From assembly GCA_030267965.1 (NCBI GenBank), contig BRYA01000327.1, positions 1 through 48,683 on the forward strand: a stretch of 48,683 bases of DNA, in the 5' to 3' direction. Both the position numbers and the translations under genes were made by a program. The notes under the pieces were generated by a model that had not been told where the DNA came from, searched no databases, and was given only the letters and a program-made list of their open reading frames with translations. This DNA comes from Triparma columacea (taxonomy: Eukaryota > Sar > Bolidophyceae > Parmales > Triparmaceae). The first letter of the stretch is position 1. Each line of letters starts with the position of its first letter. Of the stretch, positions 21,667 through 31,042 are shown piece by piece.

Positions 21667-22998
21667 TCACTCCTCCCCTCCATTCCCTCCGCTCCCAAGT
21701 CTGTCCTTGTTCATGCTCGCGTACGGTGTGATATTCCTCGTCCCCCTAGAGTTCGCTCTCATCATTTTACCCCCCCCCGCCTTCGCCGCTTGCCCCGCCG
21801 CCACCACCGCAGCGGGTGGTAGGAAAGGGACGAAACCTCCAACGGTGGTGCCAACGCCAGGAACGACGGGAGGAGGAGGAGGAGTTGGAACAACCTTACC
21901 TTTCCCCCCTCCCTCCGCCTCCGCCTTCGTCGTGGTCGTGGGTTTAGTTCCTTGTCTCTGTTGGTACCCCACCGCGTTCGGTACAACCGTCTGTTCCATA
22001 AGTCCCCCCCCATCCCCCCCTCCCCCTCCTCCTCCTCCTCCCCCAACTCCTCCCCCACCCCCAACCCCGCGTCCCCACCTTGTGTAAACCTCGCATCCAC
22101 CAACCTGAACATTGTCAGCCTCGGCGGCCCTACCTGCTGCTTCTCTTGTCTTAAAATCCACCAGGAATGCGGGTCTTGATCCGGGGAGTGATTTGACACT
22201 TGTAACCTCCCCGTACGCGTAGAATGAATCGAAGACAAGTTGCTCCCACTGTGGTCCTACCCCCAATCCTTGTCCCCCTACCCAGACAGTCTTAACCGTC
22301 GGGTCCAATGGTTGTTGATTCCTTTCTTTAATTCTCTCGAATCTCTCCCCCCCCTTCTCTGCGTTCTTATCGCTCTTCCCGTAGAACCTGTTCCTTATAT
22401 CCTGGTCCATGTTCCCTTTCCCTTCCCCCTCCCTCCCCTTCTCGTGTCTGAACGGGCACCTCATACCCCTGTTGCACTCACCGCGGGCAAAGAAACTACA
22501 AAGCTTCGGTAGGTTCCTCTCGTAGTTCGGCCCCTTCCTCGCTAGTTTCATCAGCGCCGCGTTAGCAGCTTCGTTCTGCACGGAAGCCGCCCCCCTACTA
22601 ACAGCCTGCTCATGCTGACTAGCATGCCACTCTCTGTTAGCGTCGCTCTGCGGTACTTTAACAAGACTAGCACCCCCACCGTACTCCTCCAATACCTTGT
22701 CACGAAGTTGGACCGGGAGACCGTACTGGAGGTCGAATATACAAGTCTGACATACGTTTTTCATCTTCGCGCAAGTCTGACATATAATCGTGCTCTTGAA
22801 TCTACCTTTACTCCCTGCCTTCCACCTGAATACTGTGCAAGGCTTCTCGCAGATTTTACAAGGGTTACCAAAAGGCTCCCGTGTCATACGAACGTAGGCG
22901 TTGTCTCCGAGACAGGTCTCGCAGATTATGGGGGTCTCGGCGGACTCCCAGGCTTGCTTGGCACCGTCGGACTTACGCTGCATACCACGCTCAGTCAT
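21667..22998 (-). CDS. RBM22: Pre-mRNA splicing factor RBM22/Cwc2 homologue
   Basis: A single exon of 443 aa. RBM22/Cwc2 contacts U6 snRNA and helps shape the spliceosome's catalytic core. The N-terminal zinc-binding region is clear: ICETCLG, CKICEKPC and CQTCAKMKNVCQTC (about 25-90), with the invariant TVFRW. A CCCH finger (CSFFARGECNRGMRCPFRH, about 168-187) follows, then the family's RNRFYG and an RRM starting KTVWVGGQG (about 236) with AFLVDFKTREAA. The last 110 residues are Gly/Pro low complexity ending YASMNKDRLG. The tail's Gly run corresponds to CCT/CCC runs on the plus strand (22010-22070). Length is close to animal RBM22 (420 aa). Confidence 0.92.
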   Translation of the reverse strand: MTERGMQRKSDGAKQAWESAETPIICETCLGDNAYVRMTREPFGNPCKICEKPCTVFRWKAGSKGRFKSTIICQTCAKMKNVCQTCIFDLQYGLPVQLRDKVLEEYGGGASLVKVPQSDANREWHASQHEQAVSRGAASVQNEAANAALMKLARKGPNYERNLPKLCSFFARGECNRGMRCPFRHEKGREGEGKGNMDQDIRNRFYGKSDKNAEKGGERFERIKERNQQPLDPTVKTVWVGGQGLGVGPQWEQLVFDSFYAYGEVTSVKSLPGSRPAFLVDFKTREAAGRAAEADNVQVGGCEVYTRWGRGVGGGGGVGGGGGGGGGGDGGGLMEQTVVPNAVGYQQRQGTKPTTTTKAEAEGGGKGKVVPTPPPPPVVPGVGTTVGGFVPFLPPAAVVAAGQAAKAGGGKMMRANSRGTRNITPYASMNKDRLGSGGNGGEE

Positions 22999-23098
22999 TT
23001 TTGGTGGGGTTTAGGGGGGGGGAGGGGGGGAAGGGTGGGGGGACTGGGGGACGGGGGAGTGTGTGACTGCGACTAGGTATTTGTGTGTGTGACAGTGA

Positions 23099-23215
23099 CT
23101 ATTTGGATAGGAGTTTGGATGGGAGTTTAGATGGGAGTTTGACTAGGAGTTTGGCTGAGTCTTTAAGTGTGGAAGAAGGAGGGAGTGGGAGTGAGTGTGA
23201 GTGTGTGTTTGTTTG

Positions 23216-23258
<43 letters not shown>

Positions 23259-23704
23259 GGTGTGTGTGTGTGTGTAGGTGTGTGTGTAGGTGTGTGTGTA
23301 TAAGTGTGAGTGTGCCTTGGAGAGAGCCGCAGAGAGGTCTGACCGGTACTGCTCGATCTCAGTCTACTCGCGTGGAACTGGGCAGAGAGCATGGCGCGCT
23401 CAGCAGAAAGGGCTTCGAGCCTACCCTCCAATGTCACTGCCAAGGCCCCCTGCCTCTCTGCAAGCTCGGCTGCAGACTCAAGCTCGGAAGCAACGCCGAT
23501 GTTCTCACTCCTTAGTGCATTGATTTCGCTGTCAGTTGAAGCCTTCATGCTGCTCAACTGTCTCAGCACCTCCTTGTTCTCAGAGTTCAATCTCGTCGTG
23601 AGTGGCTTTATATATGCAACACATATATCCACATACATACGTATACACACACACATACCGCCACTACCCCCCCCAACACCCCCAACACTCCCATCCTCAC
23701 TCAT
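23099..23704 (-). CDS. hypothetical coiled-coil protein in CA-repeat zone
   Basis: A 201-codon frame. Its middle (about 23330-23600) looks coding: an Ala/Glu/Leu-rich heptad pattern (for example LRSENIGVASELESAAELAE) typical of a coiled coil. The C-terminal part is translated (CA)n repeat (poly Thr-His) followed by four KLxSK units from a 12-13 bp repeat. The N-terminus crosses another GT-rich stretch. It could be one exon of a larger coiled-coil gene or a decayed fragment. No start or splice site is convincing and no family was recognised. Confidence 0.35.
23100..23310. repeat. (TG)n microsatellite and 12-13 bp GGAGTTTGGATG-type repeats
   Basis: 23104-23158 holds four imperfect 12-13 bp units of the type GGAGTTTGGATG. 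From about 23200 to 23300 the plus strand is almost pure TG, with an uninterrupted run of about 37 bases at 23218-23254 and shorter runs separated by TTTTGG and TAGG. Confidence 0.9.
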
Positions 23705-24529
23705 CTATAAGTTATATTGTGTATATACAATCCTCATATGTCTCAGCCCTTCATTCTCTCCACCGCTTCCATTCCAACTTTAGTATAGTATAATTCGAAT
23801 AAAGGACATTATACGATATATAGACACATATTCACACACATTACATACACATAAACACGTATACACACACATACAATATTCTAATAGGATGTAGAGCTAA
23901 TTTATGGAGCTTCATTCTTACACTAATTTTGCCTTTTTTTCTCCTTTTTTTCTCCTTCGTTTCTCCTTTTTCTTTATTCTCTCCATGTCTCCACCAAAAG
24001 CCCAGCAGTAGACAGGTCAGTTTATCCCTCCATTTTGCTATTAAATTTACATTTATATCCGTAATCTTTACATTCATATCGACACATTACACACAAGCTA
24101 TTTCTAATCGCATAAGATGTCTCCAAAGAGAAATAAAAGTGGCCCCCCGCAGACGAGGCAACCACAATATCACTCTCCATTCACTCCTCATACACACATA
24201 CTCACACATACACACACTAATTTCGCACCAAGCAGTCAATATACACACATACAAACACTAAACTACCACAACCCGCTAAATATAAGCTAAATACACACTG
24301 AGTACCACACAAACTCTCACAAACCTCCCACTCCTCACCCTACATCTCCCGACCCCTCGTTTTTGGAACCTATCTACCCCCATCTACCCACTATCCATCT
24401 ACTTGCGTGCCCATCTGCCATTTACTTCTTTAATCTACTTTAAACACCACACAACACAGACCGAACCCTTCAAAGACCCCTTCTTTCAGCTCCCCTCCAT
24501 CCCCCCCAACTAAAATCCAAAAGCCCAAA
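23705..24529. other. AT- and CA-rich intergenic region
   Basis: No gene is recognised in 825 bp. It contains ACACACATA-type repeats (23820-23875, 24188-24260), a T/C-rich block (23925-23990) and C-rich sequence just before RPB5. The RPB5 promoter should lie in its right part; no clear TATA box is visible. Confidence 0.4.
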
Positions 24530-25309
24530 ATGTCAGCTATGGTAGACGGCACCTCCGTTGCAACCATCCATCCCTCCACCTCCCGTCTCTTCCGTTGTTA
24601 CAAGGTGGTGAACGCCATGCTCCGGAAGAGGGGTTACATGGTTCAGTCGGAACACCTTAACATGACGCCACAGTCGTTCGTTGAGGTGAGAGGAGATAGG
24701 AGGGAAGGGGATAGATACTTTAGAGGACCGGGACATAAGTCAATAAACATCAAAGAGGCTAATCAAACTAATCCCCCCCCCCCCCCCTTTCCCCCCCTCC
24801 CTAACTCACAGAGGTTCGGTGCCCACCCCGACCGTAACCAGCTAACAATCCTCGTAAGCAAGGACACCACAGACTCCACCTCCAGCCAGCTCTTCGTCTT
24901 CTTCCCCGAGGACGAGAAAGTGGGTGTAAAGCCCATCAAAGTATACACCGATCACATGAAAACCCAAGGCGTCCGTAACGCCATCATGGTATTAAGACAG
25001 GGGATAACACCGTTCGCGAAACAAGCAGTTCAAGAAATGAGCGGAGAGTACGACATTGAGCATTTTAGGGAAGCCGAATTGCTAGTGGACATTACGGAAC
25101 ATCAACTCGTACCTGAACATCTCGTTTTAAACGACGCCGAGAAGACCGAGCTACTCGGTCGGTACAGGTTGAAGGAGTTCCAGTTACCGAGGATTCAACC
25201 GACGGACCCGGTAGCGAGGTATTATGGGATGAAAAGAGGACAGATTGTTAAGATTATTAGACCTAGTGAGACTGCGGGGAGGTATGTTACTTACAGGATC
25301 TGCATCTAA
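24530..25309 (+). CDS. RPB5: RNA polymerase subunit RPB5
   Basis: Exons 24530-24685 and 24812-25309 give 217 aa (family about 210-215), joined in phase 0. RPB5 is shared by RNA polymerases I, II and III. The N-terminal jaw domain (RLFRCYKVVNAMLRKRGY) and the conserved C-terminal assembly domain (LVDITEHQLVPEHLVL, LPRIQPTDPVARYYG, GQIVKIIRPSETAGRYVTYR) are clear. The 126-nt intron is a multiple of three with no in-frame stop, so naive translation continues through it and adds 42 false residues. The intron carries a long C run before CTCACAG. Confidence 0.95.
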   Translation: MSAMVDGTSVATIHPSTSRLFRCYKVVNAMLRKRGYMVQSEHLNMTPQSFVEVRGDRREGDRYFRGPGHKSINIKEANQTNPPPPPFPPLPNSQRFGAHPDRNQLTILVSKDTTDSTSSQLFVFFPEDEKVGVKPIKVYTDHMKTQGVRNAIMVLRQGITPFAKQAVQEMSGEYDIEHFREAELLVDITEHQLVPEHLVLNDAEKTELLGRYRLKEFQLPRIQPTDPVARYYGMKRGQIVKIIRPSETAGRYVTYRICI

Positions 25310-25575
25310 GAGGGGGGGGGGGAGGATTTATACATGGGATGTATACAAAGGGGAAAACATAAGGGGGGAACAAAGGGGGGGGAGAAGAGAGGGAGAAAAC
25401 AAAGGGGGAAAAGGTTTGAAAGGGTAAGGTGGGGAAAAGGGAATAATTTACGAGAAAAAAATAATTGACTTATTCTCTCTTCTTCCTCCTCGACTATGAG
25501 CATTGACCGTGAGGATTTGCGATTATTGTGAGAATGAACTATTTCATATTTTCCCCAACTAACTTTTGTCCCCAG
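25310..25575. other. G-rich RPB5 3' flank
   Basis: Purine-rich sequence with several GGGGGG runs just after the RPB5 stop. No gene is seen. A pyrimidine tract ending TTTTGTCCCCAG closes it and looks like a 3' splice site for the next segment. Confidence 0.4.
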
Positions 25576-25646
25576 TGCCTGGAGGAGATCGAGGAGATCG
25601 AGGACGCATTTACAAAGTGTTTACAGACCCAACCAAGGCTTACGGT
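25576..25646 (+). other. orphan exon-like segment
   Basis: 71 bases bounded by a strong acceptor (CAACTAACTTTTGTCCCCAG) and a strong donor (GTGAGTAAGG). One frame reads CLEEIEEIEDAFTKCLQTQP, an acidic helix-like peptide; part of it comes from a tandem AGGAGATCG. No partner exons were found on either side. It could be an exon of a non-coding or 3' UTR-spliced transcript, or chance. Confidence 0.25.
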
Positions 25647-25892
25647 GTGAGTAAGGAGAAGAAGAACAATAACAAGGCGGAATTAGGGAGGGGGGGGGCG
25701 CGAATAATTAGAAGGCGGCCTCTTTTATTTATTTATTTTTGTAAGATTCGTAACGTTACTGTCTCTGAAGTAGTTTACTTCCAAACAAACAAAAATACAC
25801 GACCCTCACAAGGGCTGCGGAGCAAGCCTGTCATCCAGCTAACACAAGGGTCCGGACACAAGGGTCCATGACCAAAATTACGAAGTAACCAA

Positions 25893-26091
25893 GCGCGCCG
25901 TACCGACTCTAAGCTAAATAGCTCTACGCCTCCCCCCCCCCCCCTCTCTCTCTCTCCTTCTCTCTTTTCTCTCTCTCTATATTTAACTTCCATGCGGAGC
26001 AAAGGGGCGTCCTCCAGTTTACGCAAGCTTTCGCTATAAAAGGTATGCGCGCCGTACCGACGTTTGCTCAACGCGTTCTCAAAATATAATC
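25893..26091. repeat. (CT)n tract and 15-bp direct repeats downstream of lipase gene
   Basis: GCGCGCCGTACCGAC occurs exactly twice, at 25893-25907 and 26047-26061. Between them lies a C13 run followed by (CT)n (about 25930-25980). TTCGCTATAAAAGG at 26030-26043 resembles a unit of the intron repeat at 44921-45000. No gene is recognised. Confidence 0.6.
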
Positions 26092-27643
26092 TTACTGTCC
26101 GTAAGGCATGTAGCAAGCAGACATGGAGTGGAAGTGTCCGCCGGCGGAGGCGCAGCTTCCGGTGGAAGTGAACCAGCCAAGAACGATCTCCTTAATGTTC
26201 TGGAAGATGCCGTACCAGGACCCGCTTCCATAAGGGCGCTTCAAAGGGTTGCTGATAGAACTCTCACTCTTGGTCCTGGTAGACCATCCGATGCAAGGTC
26301 CATCGAAGATGTGCTTATAGCACCACCTGCATCCCCTCCATCCGCAACTGCAAGGGTAGGGAATGCTGAAGCTGAACGCGTTCTTGGTGCACTTCTCGTA
26401 GACCTTCATCAACGAGCACCCGCTTCCTCCGCATCCGTGGTTGTGGGTGAAGGGCTGCTGGGGCACGGGGTCGCTCTCGTGGTAGGTACGGGCTCCTTTC
26501 TGGGTGCGACGGTTGCCCTTGAAGACCTTGGGGCCGGCGTAGGTGTTGATGGTACCCCCGAGCTCGTTGGCAGCTACGGCTGCGATGGCGCCTCCTAGAG
26601 AGTGGCCAATCCAAATCTTGTTGTTGCAGTTCTTGAAGCTGGAGGGAACTCCTGACCAGGCCTTACTATACCAGTTGAAGAACTGGTTGTAGAACCCGAC
26701 GTGGATTTTAACTCTCCCCTGACCTGTTACAGTTCCTGTCGTGGTTCCCATGATGTTGTCAACCCAGTCGGCTCCGTCGTCACTTCCACGGAAAGCAAGC
26801 CTGCATCCATCTACCTTGTAGCAGACCTCTCCATCAGCCCACCCAAGGTGGTCGGGTGAATCGAAGCAAATAGCGTCGTTGTCGTAGACCTCCTGTGCCA
26901 TCCTACTGGCGGAGGTGGAGCCGAGCTCACGGAGCTTGCGGCCCTCCTCGTCGTCAGGATCGGCGATGTACGTGAAGGCCTTCTCAAGCTCCCAGCAAGT
27001 CTCCTCGGCGATGGGGGTGGGGAGCCAGTCAGCGGGGGCGGCGCCCTCGATCATGGTGTAAGTTACGTCGAGCTCCATTGTCGTGTCGTATTCACCGTCG
27101 CTGACGGTGATGGTTGTTCCCTCACCAACAGTTATGGTGTCCATGGAAACCTTCATGGCGTCGAACCTAAGGCGAGCGAAGCGAAAGGGAGCATCGCGAA
27201 AGTGGTTGCGTTCAGTGTGTTAGTAGCAGCAGTGATAAGTTAAGGTGCCTACTTCTTCCGCCGAGATGTCGTTGTCGCAGCTAAATGTCCATTTGAGGGT
27301 CTCATTCTCATTCTCACCTCTCAAAGTCACGCTCGAGGTTGAACCTGCAGAGAACGGGGCCGTTTGCGTCCCACTCGTAGGCCTGGATGTTCCTGTTTCC
27401 ATCCTCGTCGAATGACTCCTCGAAGGTGGAGACGAGCCCATCGCCAGCGTAGAAGGCGACACTCTTGGTGGTTCCGTCCATGGCGTACTTGGCAGAAATA
27501 GTTGATCCATCCTCCTGGGGGATGGTCATCTCTCCGTAGGCAATAGTCATGCCCCCGTCGGCAGCATCCTGAAGCAGGAAAAAGACGACGGCGAAGATGG
27601 CCAGGACCATAGAGGAGGCAGCGACAATGATAGTTGCGTTCAT
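26092..27643 (-). CDS. Membrane-anchored class 3 (fungal-type) lipase
   Basis: Exons 27643-27318 and 27166-26092 (phase 2) give 466 aa. An N-terminal signal-anchor (residues about 4-27) places the protein in the secretory system or in a membrane facing the lumen. The alpha/beta-hydrolase core has the class 3 lipase pattern: CRLAFRGSDDGADWVDN, the nucleophile elbow GHSLGG (S298), NTYAGPKVF, and an ESDPVP motif supplying the likely catalytic Asp. The C-terminal 130 residues are rich in Cys (for example CSCGWRGCRWC), which suggests disulphides outside the cytosol. The substrate is probably an acylglycerol, inferred from the family. The intron ends TTTCGCTTCGCTCGCCTTAG, with the recurring element. 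Confidence 0.88.
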
Positions 27644-28217
27644 GTTGATGAGATAGTTCTATGGGGTGGGGGTGGGGTGGGAGGCGGGTGGGATGGAGGC
27701 GGCGAGGGGGGGAGGGGGGAGAGGGGAGGGGTGAGGGTGAGTTGTGCGACTCGGAAGGGTTCAAAAAGTGTTCCTTTTTTCCTCCTCCGATTGATGAAAG
27801 TGTTCATTCTTTGTTTTCTTTTCTTTCCATTCTCTTGGCTTCAGCGCGCCGCCTCCCCCCCCTCCCCGGGAATGATAGAACCAAAAACGACCAAGATCGC
27901 GCGCATATCCTCCTTTGGGAACAGGAAAGTGCAGAAATGCTTGGATCAAGAAAAGTCAATCACGACACAGGTCCTCATGAGCATTGACCAATAAGTTGGC
28001 AAGGTAGGTATGTCTCGACGAAAAAAACGCACACCCGCTGATTTTATAGTAAGGAAAGGGTCGGGGGTGGGGCGAGCGGGCGAAAACTTACTTTTAAAGG
28101 AACTTTCTTGTTAAAACAATCTAACTTCCTAAAAACCACGCACTTCTCGGGTTTGCTGCAATTTTTTTCTTGTCCTTCCTTGGTAATGGGAATTTGCAAA
28201 CTGGCGAAACGGATTAA
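27644..28217. other. intergenic region, no gene recognised
   Basis: The left part (27660-27740) is G-rich plus-strand sequence just upstream of the lipase start, presumably its promoter or 5' UTR. The remaining bases hold only short, unpersuasive frames. Confidence 0.35.
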
Positions 28218-28520
28218 AAATACGAAATCCTGACGGTCTACGGGTGGGAGTGCGCTCCCTGTCGCAATGATGCCTACTGCTCTCGGTCGTGCCAGGTCAA
28301 GCACTGGAGGGAGCACAGGGTGCTATGCATGGGACCGCTGAACGAAAGGGGGGAGAGTGAGGCAATGGTCAAGAAAAGATCCAAGACAGGGAAGGGGATG
28401 AAAGGGGGAGAAACGGATGTGGGAGTAGCGGATGTGGGAGTAGCGGAAGGAGCAGGTGCGACGGGGAAGAATGGCAAGAAGGGGAAGAAGGGCAAGAATG
28501 GTAGGGGTAAGAAGAAGTGA
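28218..28520 (+). pseudogene. MYND-type zinc-finger fragment
   Basis: One frame from just after a TAA (28215-28217) to TGA (28518-28520) encodes a clear MYND finger: CAPC, then YCSRSCQVKHWREH, then C. It is followed by a Lys/Gly-rich low-complexity tail (KNGKKGKKGKNGRGKKK). There is no in-frame ATG before the finger and no good 3' splice acceptor between the TAA and the finger. It is most likely a remnant of a MYND protein or an exon whose boundary was not resolved. Confidence 0.6.
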
Positions 28521-28568
28521 ACGAAACAATACAGTAATGCGGCGGCTATAAGCAACTTTTCAGAATTC

Positions 28569-28589
28569 GATGTACATCAGATGTACATC
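28569..28589. promoter_or_regulatory. tandem palindromic site
   Basis: The perfect 10-bp palindrome GATGTACATC occurs twice, at 28569-28578 and 28580-28589, with an 11-bp period (about one helical turn). It lies in AT-rich DNA about 80 bp downstream of the OPR/RAP stop codon. The function is unknown. Confidence 0.4.
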
Positions 28590-28670
28590 AAATTGCTTAT
28601 TTTTTACCACTTTTGAAGCAAAACATTATAAACAAATTCAACCTCCTCCTTAGCATTCACGTGTCTGGCT

Positions 28671-30971
28671 TCACACCAACTTTTTCAGCCAACCAACGAG
28701 GAGCTTCTTCTTGTTTTCGTCGCTCAGCTTCCCATACTTCATATTTTGCAAGTAGGAAAAATTCAGTACCTTCCATCCGAGTGACTTGAGGAGCCTCTTC
28801 TTTGCCTTCGTTGTACCGTCTCTTTCATTGCTGGGGGAGAGAAAGTGGAAGGGACCATCCAACTCCAACGCCACCTTCTCCTTCTTCCATGCAATGTCAA
28901 TCTTGAGCAGGTTACCTCCCTCTCTGTTATCGAACGGTGTAACCTCCGTCTCAAATCCGCTGAACCCGAAACGCTTAAGATCATTTGCTATGTCACGCTC
29001 AAATCTTGTAGCGGGTTTATTAGTGACGTTTTCGTTTGCAGCCCGTTCCATCATTTCGCTTCTATTACCTCCCCTTCCGTCATTGTCAACGACCTCCAAA
29101 TGAACCCCCTCGCTTCTAGCAAACAATCTAGCAATCTCAAGCTGAGTCCAATCTTTACTCTTAAACTCTGTGAGAGGCCTTTTCATCGCTTCGTCCCAAA
29201 GTATTCCGACCGTCTCCTCGTGCTTCGCAATAAGTCCACTGATACTGAAGGCCCAAAGTGTATTACAGATGTCCTGATGACTGCCCCCAATCACAACATT
29301 GACGTGCTTCCCAATTCGCTCAAATATCCTCTTGTCGAAGTAACCCAGGTCAGCAAGCCCTAAGGCCGTGTTTGAGATTTCCTGGTCTGTACATGACCCC
29401 ATGATCTCCCAATCACTACCAGCTAGCGCATGAACTAGCCGAGGACAGTCGTACTTGAGTTTACTCATAGCCCAGATTGTGTTGGCGATATTCTGCGAGT
29501 TCCCCTTCCTCAAGAGCTTTGTTACAACTTCATCACTTTCAATAGCTCGTGCAAGAGTAGGCGCCTCGTGACCCAACGTCGCCATCGCCCAGATTATGTT
29601 GGCGATCTCCTGCGGCTTCCCCTCACTCATGAGGTATGTTACAACTTTTTCACTTTCAATAGCTCGTGCAAGAGTAGGCGCCTCGTGACCCAATGTCGCC
29701 ATCGCCCAGATTATGTTGGCGATTTCCTGCGGCTTTCCCTCCCTCATGAGGTACTTTACAACATCCTCACTTTCAATAGCTCGTGCAAGATTGGGTGCTT
29801 CGTGACCCAATCTCGCCATCGCCCAGATTATGTTGGCGATCGCCTGCGGTTTTCCCTCCCTCATGAGCTTCCTTACAACTTCCTTACTTTCAATATCTCG
29901 TGCAAGAGTAGGCGCCTCGTGACCCAATGTCGCCATCGCCCAGATTATGTTGGCGATTTCCTGCGGCTTTCCCTCCCTCATGAGCTTCGTTACAACTTCC
30001 TTACTTTCAATAGCTCGTGCAAGATTAGGTGCTTTGTGACCCAATCTCGCCATCGCCCAGATTATGTTGGCAATTTCCTGCGGCTTTCCCTCCCTCATGA
30101 GGTACTTTACAACATCCTCACTATCAATAGCTTTGGCAAGAGTAGGCGCCTTGTGACCCATCCTCGCCATCGCCCATATTGTGTTGGCGATCGCCTGCGG
30201 TTTTCCCTCACTCATGATCTTCGTTACAACATCTTCAGACTCGACAGCTTCCACGAATGCACTTCCGCGGATACCCATCACCGCATAAGCATGGACAACG
30301 TTAGCAACACCGTGAACACCCAGCCATCCCATCCCATCATCCTCAATCCTGCCGAGCGAAACAGCGAGCGATGAAAAAGGTTGGACGGCGAGCAACACAT
30401 TTAGTAGGAAGATTCTTGTGTATCATATCAATCCCCAAAGGATTGGGATGACATGATGACATGATGCCGTGATGCGCGTGCTCTTTCAACCTTTCGCCTG
30501 GTCGTCTCACCTCCTCTCGAAGTCCTCTCGAACCCTATTGAACACCTTGTCGTTCTTGATTACCATTGCCTCCCTCCTCATCCCCCTCAACTTGCTCCAC
30601 ATGGTAGCCCAGTTTACATTGTTGAACTCGTTCCTCTTCTCATCAGCGTACTGTAACAAACCCCTCCAATCCCTGCGAATCCCGAATTCCATTATCCTTT
30701 TATTCTGCTCGATTGCTTTCGATCTCGAGGTGTCATGCCTTGACAATGGCTCTTTGGTTACGCGACTCAACGCCTTGCGGCCGTCAGAGAGCGTCGTATC
30801 AGACACTTCCATCTCCGCTTGATGCAATTTGGCCGGTTCCTCAGAGAGAGAAAGGAGCCCCTTCCCTCGTGAAGATCCCATCCTCGTAAGGGCTTGGATG
30901 ATTGGGGGGAAGGTGAAGGCGCTGGTTGTCACCAGAAGCCCTAACATTAACAGAACAGCAAGGCACTTCAT
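28671..30971 (-). CDS. Plastid-targeted OPR-like repeat protein with RAP domain
   Basis: Exons 30971-30511 and 30348-28671 (phase 2) give 712 aa. The start was placed at the Met before KCLAVLLMLGLLVTTSAF. That is a signal peptide ending in TSAF followed by TFPP, an ASAF-like plastid import motif. An alternative Met lies 11 codons upstream. Six nearly identical 39-residue helical repeats (IANIIWAMATLGHEAPTLA type) occupy about residues 215-455, followed by two or three degenerate ones. They resemble octotricopeptide (OPR) RNA-binding repeats. The C-terminus is a RAP domain (KVALELDGPFHF, GWKVLNFSY). Proteins of this design usually guide processing, stability or translation of organelle transcripts; that role is inferred here. 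Confidence 0.85.
29500..30245. repeat. 117-bp coding tandem repeat
   Basis: Six direct units of 117 bp encode the OPR-like repeats; the phrase AGATTATGTTGGCGA recurs at 29591, 29708, 29825, 29942 and 30059, and as a variant near 30176. Units differ at few positions, which suggests recent amplification or ongoing unequal exchange. Confidence 0.9.
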
Positions 30972-31042
30972 TTTTGTTGTATTTGTTGTGGGAGGAGACC
31001 TCAAGGCCTCTTGCAGAAAAGTATGGTGTGTGAAAGACAGAA

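Noticed and set aside
23085..23523. Several Cys/Val-rich ORFs on the plus strand
   Set aside because: They are translations of the (TG)n microsatellite.
29500..30245. Regular repeats resembling a CRISPR array
   Set aside because: The units are contiguous coding repeats of 117 bp with no distinct spacers, in a eukaryotic gene with intact frame.
29568..30374. 268-codon plus-strand frame with repeating RHRPDYVGD
   Set aside because: It is the antisense shadow of the 117-bp OPR repeats; the repeat explains both its length and its pattern.
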